Program-made: the position numbers and the translations under genes
Notes under the pieces: model-generated
What the model was told of the DNA's origin: nothing
The model's database searches: none
What the model saw: only the letters and a program-made list of their open reading frames with translations
In this document: piece after piece, positions 57,760 through 64,000 of the stretch
How the letters are laid out: every line of letters begins with the position of its first letter
How positions within the stretch are numbered: the stretch's first letter is position 1
Assembly: GCA_025667525.1 (NCBI GenBank)
Contig: CM046880.1
Span: 597,119,452-597,183,451 of the forward strand
DNA: 64,000 nt
DNA from: Glebionis coronaria
Taxonomy: Eukaryota; Streptophyta; Magnoliopsida; Asterales; Asteraceae
Direction: 5' to 3'

Positions 57760-58830
57760 TTACATAATTTCATTTGGTGGACTGTTAAGAAGAAAGAGCG
57801 ATTCCTGGTAGGGCCCGACGATGAAAGTACCAGCTCTTCCTTGAATACCTAGGTGGTTTACAAACTCACCCGTATTTCTGTCCAATGTTTCAAGTAGGTT
57901 AGGATGACCTGCTGGGTTGTCATTTACTTCAAATATCGGCTCTTCCCTATTTGCAAACCCCAATAACTTTGGCACTTGTTCAACTGCACTTTCGTGAAAG
58001 TATTGCATACGCATCAAAGATAGAAACCCATTCACCACCTCTAATTCCCAATCACAACAAACTCTGTCCCCTAGAAAAATAACATTTCCTGAAACTATGA
58101 GATGATTATTGAGTTGTGAAACTGTGTATGGAGGTCGAATGGCATCTGTTATCTCTTCAGGGATATTTTCCAGTATAAACTGGTGAGTATCCAGTCCAAA
58201 GGACAAAATCATGTACCTTCTGTGCCCTCGACCAAGGTTACAAAGATACTTTTCAGAACAAACCCAATAAATTCTTCCTGCCACCACCGCCTGGCTGCCC
58301 CTTTTGATACGAATAGAACCCGGGGGCGATTGTTGAGGTTCCAAATCAATCCACACACGTGATTACCTTGTAAATACTGAGACTAAGCATGAACCTTGAA
58401 CATCGACCGGATAATTTATTTTCACAACAGTAGGTTCTTGTATTACTTAAGAAACACCAAACCTAAAGATTTTTTTAGAAAATGGAGGCTCTAGCCATGG
58501 TGTCAAGATTGTGACATTCTTGTCCATTGTTGGGTTCTAGAGGACCACCCCAATGTTGTTGGCAATAACAAAACACCATATACCTTCAGAAGTGGCAAGA
58601 GCATTCAACTGAACAGATGTGAATCATGGATTCATGTATAAGGTGAATGCTAAGTCATCATCCACCTTATACATGATACCCACATCTTCTACCTTATATT
58701 GTAAAATGAAGCTGCAAGTAGAAACCTTAGGAGATCCGTAATCACGAATGAAATCAAATGCGTCAATGATAACTTTCATTGACTTAGATACCTGACGACA
58801 TCTACATACATCGAACACAGGAAGCCTAAG
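57760..58830 (-). pseudogene. F-box gene of MULE 2, truncated and with several stops
   Basis: The minus-strand frame reads as an F-box-associated protein very similar to F-box 2 (GSQAVVAGRIYWVCSE, LSFGLDTHQFILE, VPKLLGFANREEP, SLFLLNSPP). It starts abruptly at LRLPVFDVCRCRQ, having lost the first ~14 codons to the copia LTR that begins at 58831. I see in-frame stops in the MNP-FTSVQ, VVL-NPT, GVS-VIQEP and FTR-SRVW contexts (dash marks the stop). It is therefore a pseudogene. It is convergent with protease A2, as F-box 1 is with protease A, but its sequence is of the F-box 2 type. Confidence 0.9.
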
Positions 58831-59151
58831 TGAAGGCCTACTTATTCTAAGGATTTGGTAAATGATGGATTAGATCTATGGATTTGGTGGAAGAGATGGG
58901 GAAGAAGGAGATTAGGTGTAGAGAGAGAAAGGAGATGGAAGAAAAGTAGAGAGAGAAAGGAAGATTAGATTAATGAAAGTGAATGAATGAACTAACCAAC
59001 CCCCTCCTAACATGCTAGGAGGGGTATATATATAGCCCACCCTACATGTGGGCTATATGGACTATACATAACTAAGTGGATCACGAGCCCATTACATAAT
59101 TATCGTTGGAGCGACCGATCCTTCATAAATACGTAAAACGTATTTCCAACA
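58831..59151 (-). repeat. 3' LTR of the copia-type element
   Basis: The right border is fixed by TGTTGG next to the purine tract. The left border is inferred from where F-box homology starts (CTTAGGCTTCCTGTG) and from a CA end. It includes a TATATATATACCCC TATA-like motif (complement near 59021-59034) and CT-rich leader repeats (CTCTCTCTAC). Confidence 0.78.
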
Positions 59152-59172
59152 ATCTCCCCCTAAGGGAGGTCG
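59152..59172 (-). promoter_or_regulatory. Polypurine tract next to the 3' LTR, duplicated at 59276
   Basis: Minus strand CTCCCTTAGGGGGAGAT adjoins the LTR start. The same 28-base junction (TTCCAACAATCTCCCCCTAAGGGAGGTC on the plus strand, given in two parts: TTCCAACAATCTCC and CCCTAAGGGAGGTC) is repeated at 59268-59295. Confidence 0.75.
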
Positions 59173-59295
59173 CTCCAAGTTACAAAGTTCTAAATATACT
59201 ATGGCTCGTGATCTATGCTAATAATGATGTGACCGAGACTTTTTTTTTTTTTTTTGGGAAAACACATTTCCAACAATCTCCCCCTAAGGGAGGTC

Positions 59296-61700
59296 ACACC
59301 ATTTTACAAAATCTTAAACCTAGCATCTATGCTTGAGTCTTCGATCTTGTTCTTGTGAATATGCTTGATGTGATCTTTGACTTTAGTCTTGAGCATGTTT
59401 CCTTGCCTTGACCTTGTGCATTCATCACTTGTGAAATTTGCCTCTTCGTGACTTCATGTTCCACATACTTATACCTTTAAATTCTTGAAAGCTTCAGAGT
59501 TTGATACAGCGGAAGACTTGACCTTCGGGCTTTCTTGAATTTGTTGAAGTACTAAGTGTATGTAGTATAAGCATGTGGTGACGACTTCTTCTGGATTATA
59601 CACCGCAATACCACCTTTTTGTTACGCTGCATAAGACAGTTAGCAACAAACCATATACACGGATGAAATGGCCTTGAACATTTCATTCTAATTCGGTAGC
59701 ATTTTACCTCCGGTCGGTGAAGACCGTTGGACGATATTAAATATCGTACTTGTGACAGGTAGTTTCAATAAAGAACCTCCTTGACAAGATTTCGCGGGTA
59801 AACCCGTTCTCTTTACTCGACCGTCCAAAGCTGACTGCGAACGTAAAGAGTGAATCATTTGGATAATATTATCCGCATGATTTGAAGCCGTCAATTCATG
59901 TTCCTGGAACAAGTGAAGTTCAATTAAGAACCGCACCATCGTTGCTTTCCAGTTGTCACTAGCTTGATTCATATAGAATCTTGCAAGTTACCTACCAAGT
60001 GCTGTTTGATGTTAACACTAGAAGGATTTCCATTCGTCACTGTAAATACTTAATAGTATTACTCTGAATGTTCTGGCAAGATCATTAAGATATTGCGTAG
60101 AGGCCTGGAACGTGTTTAAATTCATTTAAGGATTAAACCACTGTTGCTTTCCAGTTATCACAAGTTTGATTCATAAAGAATCGCACAAGTCACCTACCAT
60201 GAGCTTTTTGATATTCGCTCAAGAAGGATTTCCATCTTCATTGTAAATACTTTCGTATTACTCGGATGTTCAGGCAAGATCATGAAGATTTTGCGTAGGA
60301 CTCTTAAGAACTTTCTTACTTTTCACAGTATGTGAAGAAGCAAGTAAATATGAAAGTGTGTCCTAATGAGATATTTGATGATCTCAAATGGCTCTAGACT
60401 CGATCGTGCATTTTGGATTTTAGTGATCGGAGGCTGGAGAGGAGTGCCACCTTTTCAATACCAATTTATTCGGAGTGAATAAACCAGTAGATAATGTGTT
60501 GTCTCCATGTGATTAAAACAAATATCTTTTGAGAGATATCTGAGTTAGCTGGGATGGGTTGTGCCTTGCATCACTGGGTCCATGATGTCTATCTTCAATA
60601 TCAAGAATCATTAAAATGATCTCAATAGCATATGAATTAACCCGGTTTCTGCCTAAGGTTGTAAGGAGGGCTTCTTTCTTTACACCCTTTATCTTTACAA
60701 TTCTTTTTCATTCTTCAACCCCTTCAATGCTTACCAATACGTCATAACTAGCACCTTGTTGTGATTGTTCCAGTGCTAACTTAAGTACTTGGTCGGCATT
60801 CAGCTACGTTCACAATCTTTCTCCTTCTTTCCTAAGGACTACTATTTCTAGCTATGGAATGTCCTTGGGAAGATTCCTCCGGTTCTAGAGAAATCATTGG
60901 ACTTTAACCTATCCTACCATCCTTATGTCACCACAACCTTCATCGTCGTGAATAGAGATGTTTTGGGTAAGTGTATGTCACCATGAAATCCATTTTGAAG
61001 TGCAAATCCATTTTGCTCCCCCTTAACATATGCTACGATATTCGAAAACATTTCGCACATGTCGGGATGAGCTAACACGTTAAGTCAAACCATTTGTGAT
61101 TGATCATATCCCATATTAAATCACATTTTCTCCCCCATATTAAAAATATTAACCCAATCGATGTTTTTAATATCAATTGATTTAATAGTATTTTAAGAAA
61201 ATTTGGGAAGAAGAATGCAAATCCAATTATCTTCATGATTTTAACAAGCTCCCCCTCAAATTAATGAGGGTGTACTTGAAACGTAAATTAAATACCTTTT
61301 AAACACAAGTATAAGGTATTTATTACGTGCAAAGATCAGATATAATAATGAATTCACAAGATTAGCAATGTACGAGGTTGGACCTGAATAATGGAGAACA
61401 GCATATGAAAGAAGCACATGGTTCTTGTTCACGAATGTTGGTCACCTCGTCACGTCCCCGAGAAAATTAATTCCCGTTGTTGAGTCAAAGCTTTCCGGTG
61501 AAATGCTTGACTTGATTATGAAAAGCGGGTTGCTATCTGAAATAATAGCAAACCATATGGAGCATGTTTTAAAACTTTTAAACTTCTGCTCGAACTTTAT
61601 TTACAACCCCGTGTCATTATTGAATGACATTTCTAGGTTCGTAAATATTATCGATTCCAGAAGACATGCTCGTTTTATCAAAACGTTTTTGAACACACAA
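59296..61700 (-). other. Copia interior between gag and LTR, no pol seen
   Basis: Short frames only (the longest is about 94 codons). No motif of protease, integrase, reverse transcriptase or RNase H was recognised on the minus strand. Several purine-tract-like words (complement of CTCCCCC) recur near 61015, 61130 and 61250. Confidence 0.6.
59940..60300. repeat. Tandem duplication (~200 bp) inside the copia element
   Basis: 59940-60101 and 60141-60300 share GTTGCTTTCCAGTT, CTTGATTCATA or GTTTGATTCATA, GAAGGATTTCCAT, TGTAAATACTT and GGCAAGATCAT in the same order. Non-coding. Confidence 0.7.
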
Positions 61701-62480
61701 TTTTGAAAGATTTAGAAAAATCTTTTGAGAAATTCTTGAAAAATTGTGTTCAAAGTTTTGAAAAACGATTACTTGAGCTTAAGATGTTGAATATCTTATA
61801 AAACGAGCTCAAGTCCGAGAAGTTGTAAACTTCCCGTTGTTAAGGATAAGTTTATCACCGGCGATAAACTTTCCTTTTATCTAAAGAACGAGTCTTAAGC
61901 TGACATTTACTTAGAAGTCGTTTTTCATGAGCTTGAAAACTTTGACTGTTTTAACGGAAAGCTCATGACCGAGAAAGGTTAATTTCTCGTTATGAGGAAA
62001 AGTTCTCTTATTTAAAAGATACACTTTCCTTTCTGAGCTTAAAACTTCGAATGTTTTAATACAAGCTCATGACCGAGAAAGGTGAATTTCTCGTTAAGAG
62101 GATAAGTTATCATAAACGATAAGCTTTCCTTTATTTTAAGTTCGAGTTACAGTCTGACATTTAACTGTAAGTCATGATGCATGAGCTTAAAAACTTGGAA
62201 TGTTTTTGATATAAGCTCATGCCCGAGAAAAATTAATTTCTCGTTGTTAGGATAAGTTTACCATCGGCGATAAACTTTCCTTTCTTTGATGATCGAGTTA
62301 TAGTCTGTGATGTGACTATAAGTCCTTGTGCATGAGCTTAAAAACGTGGAATGTTTTTAACATAAGCTCATGCCCGAGAAAAATGAATTTCTCGTTTTTA
62401 GGATAAGTCATCATCGGGATGAACTTTCCTGTCTTTTGAGATCGAGTTACAGTCTGTTATGTGACTGTAAGTCCTTGTGC
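61700..62480. repeat. Tandem repeat array (~150 bp unit) downstream of gag
   Basis: About five diverged units, each with GAGCTTAAAA-CTT-GAATGTTTT, AAGCTCATG(A/C)CCGAGAAA, AATTTCTCGTT, GGATAAGTT, GATAAACTTTCC and GAGTTACAGTCTG. GAGAAATT and AATTTCTC lie close together, so each unit could form a small hairpin. Confidence 0.85.
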
Positions 62481-62483
62481 AGC

Positions 62484-63968
62484 TTAACCATGAATCCCCT
62501 GAGACATTTGTTTCTCTGATATCTGCTTCTTCAGCAACCAAACTCTAAGAGTGTCCTTAGTTGAACGGTACACAACGATTGGACCGCTTCGTTCTTTTGG
62601 AACATCAACTTTGGTACCTGCAATCTCATTAGGAGTTTGTATACTTTTGCATGGGTTAGAGATATCTATTTTTGAAGCACGTGGGGGTTCACAGTTGGCT
62701 TTACTTGTGTCAGAGGTGGCCTGAGGGGATGATTCACTTGTCTTAGTTGGCAAACGTTTCCTTTTATAGAAAACCTTAAGTTTAGGCGTAAGTGAAGTAT
62801 CATCTTTATCAGTTTCCTCCCTAGTAGACTTAGTAGAATCGGAGACTATCCTAGTTAAAGGGCACTCGTTTCCTACAAGAGTGAAAGTTCTACCAGTGGG
62901 GCGCCAATCTTTACCAACGGGTTTGATTTTAGCTATCCACTGGGACTTAATTCTAGCACGGGAGTTCACCTCATTAAGCAATTTTTTGATACAAGCATCA
63001 TGATTTGCCGTAAAGACACATTTTCTACATGTTTTACAAGTAGCATATTTAATGTCCGAGTAAGATCTAGAATCCTTAGACGATTGATTGATGCTCCTAG
63101 GATTGGACATGCTACGGTTAGCAGTGTTGGGTAAACTAGAAGGCATCTGACTAGGTTTGGAATTCCTATCTCTTACATGTGTCTTTTGCTTAGCTTCCCT
63201 AAGATCAGATTCATGGCAAACGTCATTTGAACTAGTTCTAGACGTGGTCTTGGTATTTTTAGGGAAACTAGAGGCAATCATATGATTTGGTCTTGCTAAA
63301 GCTGGAGTGATCACATTGGGCCTAGTTGCTGGAGTGACAGTTCTAGAAATATGACTCAAATCAACTTGGGAGGCAAACCGCGGTCTCGAGGATTGTGATC
63401 GCTCGGATCCAAATGCAGTAGGTTGTCTGACAGTCGGTTGTCTGACGAACTGATTTGTAGGCGGTTTCCCCAAGATTGATGGTTTTTCAAGCTTAGTGTC
63501 CACACCAGGTCCTTTACTTTTCCTTAACTCGTTTTTCAACGCAGCTATAGCAAAAACCTTTTCCTGTACTTGAGCCTTTAATGTTTCATTTTCTTTGAGC
63601 ACGTTATCTTGGGATGCCAACTTAGATTCAAGCAGTTGAATTTGTTTCAAAAGATTATCCTTTTCAGCTTTAGAATCTAGAACAGTTTGATCCAATTTTC
63701 TTTCAAGAACAACGTTTGACTTTTCAAGTTTTTCAAAATATGTTTCAAATTTGTCCGTTTTCTTAGAAAATTCAAGTTTGGCATCCTCAAGGTCTTTAGA
63801 TTGCCGAGCTACGATCGTTTCGAGCTCTTTAATCTTAGAATCAGAATCAGTTAACGAGGCAGTTATAAAGCATTTATCATGATGTTTAGCATTTTGAACA
63901 CCTTCTCCCCCATTATGACTCACATCGGATGAATCAGAAGTGGTATTTCTATCACTCTTTTCCATCAC
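62484..63968 (-). CDS. Copia gag-region polyprotein fragment (coiled coil and CxxC knuckle-like)
   Basis: A 494-codon frame. The N-terminal half is a long coiled coil (ELETIVARQSKDLEDAKLEF and heptads up to about residue 140). Then comes a basic Ser/Pro/Arg-rich stretch (PSILGKPPTNQFVRQPTVRQ) and a CxxCxxCx6HxxC-like cluster near residues 315-330 (CKTCRKCVFTANHDAC). Next is the block WRPTGRTFTLVGNECPLTR that I associate with gag-pol polyproteins of Asteraceae copia elements. The frame ends with a stop after SQGIHG, without the integrase that should follow, so it is a truncated or non-autonomous derivative. It begins 32 bases from the window edge; the true start may be further upstream. Confidence 0.75.
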   Translation of the reverse strand: MMEKSDRNTTSDSSDVSHNGGEGVQNAKHHDKCFITASLTDSDSKIKELETIVARQSKDLEDAKLEFSKKTDKFETYFEKLEKSNVVLERKLDQTVLDSKAEKDNLLKQIQLLESKLASQDNVLKENETLKAQVQEKVFAIAALKNELRKSKGPGVDTKLEKPSILGKPPTNQFVRQPTVRQPTAFGSERSQSSRPRFASQVDLSHISRTVTPATRPNVITPALARPNHMIASSFPKNTKTTSRTSSNDVCHESDLREAKQKTHVRDRNSKPSQMPSSLPNTANRSMSNPRSINQSSKDSRSYSDIKYATCKTCRKCVFTANHDACIKKLLNEVNSRARIKSQWIAKIKPVGKDWRPTGRTFTLVGNECPLTRIVSDSTKSTREETDKDDTSLTPKLKVFYKRKRLPTKTSESSPQATSDTSKANCEPPRASKIDISNPCKSIQTPNEIAGTKVDVPKERSGPIVVYRSTKDTLRVWLLKKQISEKQMSQGIHG

Positions 63969-64000
63969 ATGTTTGTCATAATTAGGTTCAGAATGCTCAA

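Larger units (their letters stand above)
38409..58830. mobile_element. Mutator-like element 2 (left part), same family, broken
   Basis: It starts GGGCTAAGTATAAAA with a TIR related to that of element 1. Then follow a CA-rich tract, a DUF1985/Ulp1 gene (39070-57414, +) and an F-box gene (58830-57760, -), the same order and orientation as at the left of element 1. It has been invaded by LTR elements at 40669-48020 and 49273-54355 and is cut at 58831 by a copia element that runs out of the window. No transposase and no right TIR are visible, so the real right end is unknown. More decay than element 1 (stops, lost splice site) indicates that this copy is older. Confidence 0.8.
58831..64000 (-). 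mobile_element. Copia-type LTR element (3' part), runs out of window
   Basis: Minus-strand element with its 3' LTR at 58831-59151 (starts TGTTGGAAATACG, ends GGCCTTCA on the minus strand), a polypurine tract GGGGGAGAT directly upstream, and a gag-region frame at 62484-63968. Between gag and LTR (59152-62483) no integrase or reverse transcriptase is seen, so the copy is non-autonomous or internally rearranged. The insertion is at codon ~14 of the F-box gene; the predicted duplication at the other end is CTAAG (plus strand), outside the window. Confidence 0.82.

Overview
The window is nuclear DNA of a flowering plant. It has spliced genes with GT-AG introns, AT-rich spacers, MITEs, nested LTR retrotransposons and a full-length plant aconitase. 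The retrotransposon gag types (a copia coiled-coil gag and a zinc-knuckle protein with YYEPxPC repeats) remind me of Asteraceae genomes. That placement is an inference, not proven by the sequence.

Layout. (1) Positions 1-13879 hold one conventional host gene, an organelle-targeted aconitate hydratase on the minus strand (20 exons, 979 residues, frame intact). It is surrounded by, and in intron 1 filled with, small transposons, including a hAT-type MITE with a perfect 8-bp target duplication. (2) Positions 13880-38272 form a 24.4-kb Mutator-like element (MULE) bounded by ~282-bp terminal inverted repeats (TIRs) that are about 95% identical by eye. Inside lie a MURA-type transposase, two different DUF1985/Ulp1 (C48 SUMO-protease-like) genes pointing inward from the two ends, two intact 371-codon F-box genes, and two small unrecognised genes. 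(3) From 38409, only 136 bp further on, a second and older member of the same family begins: TIR, then a Ulp1-like gene, then an F-box gene in the same order and orientation. It is broken by three LTR retrotransposon insertions: 40669-48020 (TSD AGTAC), 49273-54355 (TSD GTTAC), and a copia element from 58831 to beyond the window, which cuts the F-box gene near its start.

How the genes fit together. Ulp1-carrying MULEs (Kaonashi-like) are known in plants. F-box genes as a shared second cargo are the part I regard as possibly new. Both copies pair a SUMO-protease-like gene with an SCF-type substrate receptor, so the element may carry two kinds of tool that act on host SUMO and ubiquitin pathways. 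In element 1 the catalytic residues of both proteases and both F-box frames survive. The transposase and the right-hand protease each have one in-frame stop, so the copy is young but probably not autonomous as it stands.

Other patterns of note: the acidic linker of the protease has grown by tandem duplication of whole exon-intron units, separately in the two copies; the second copy has precisely lost one intron; tRNA-like sequences and a repeated spacer module flank the F-box genes; and one LTR contains an ATTCCGGATCAA array. All boundaries and percentages were read by eye.
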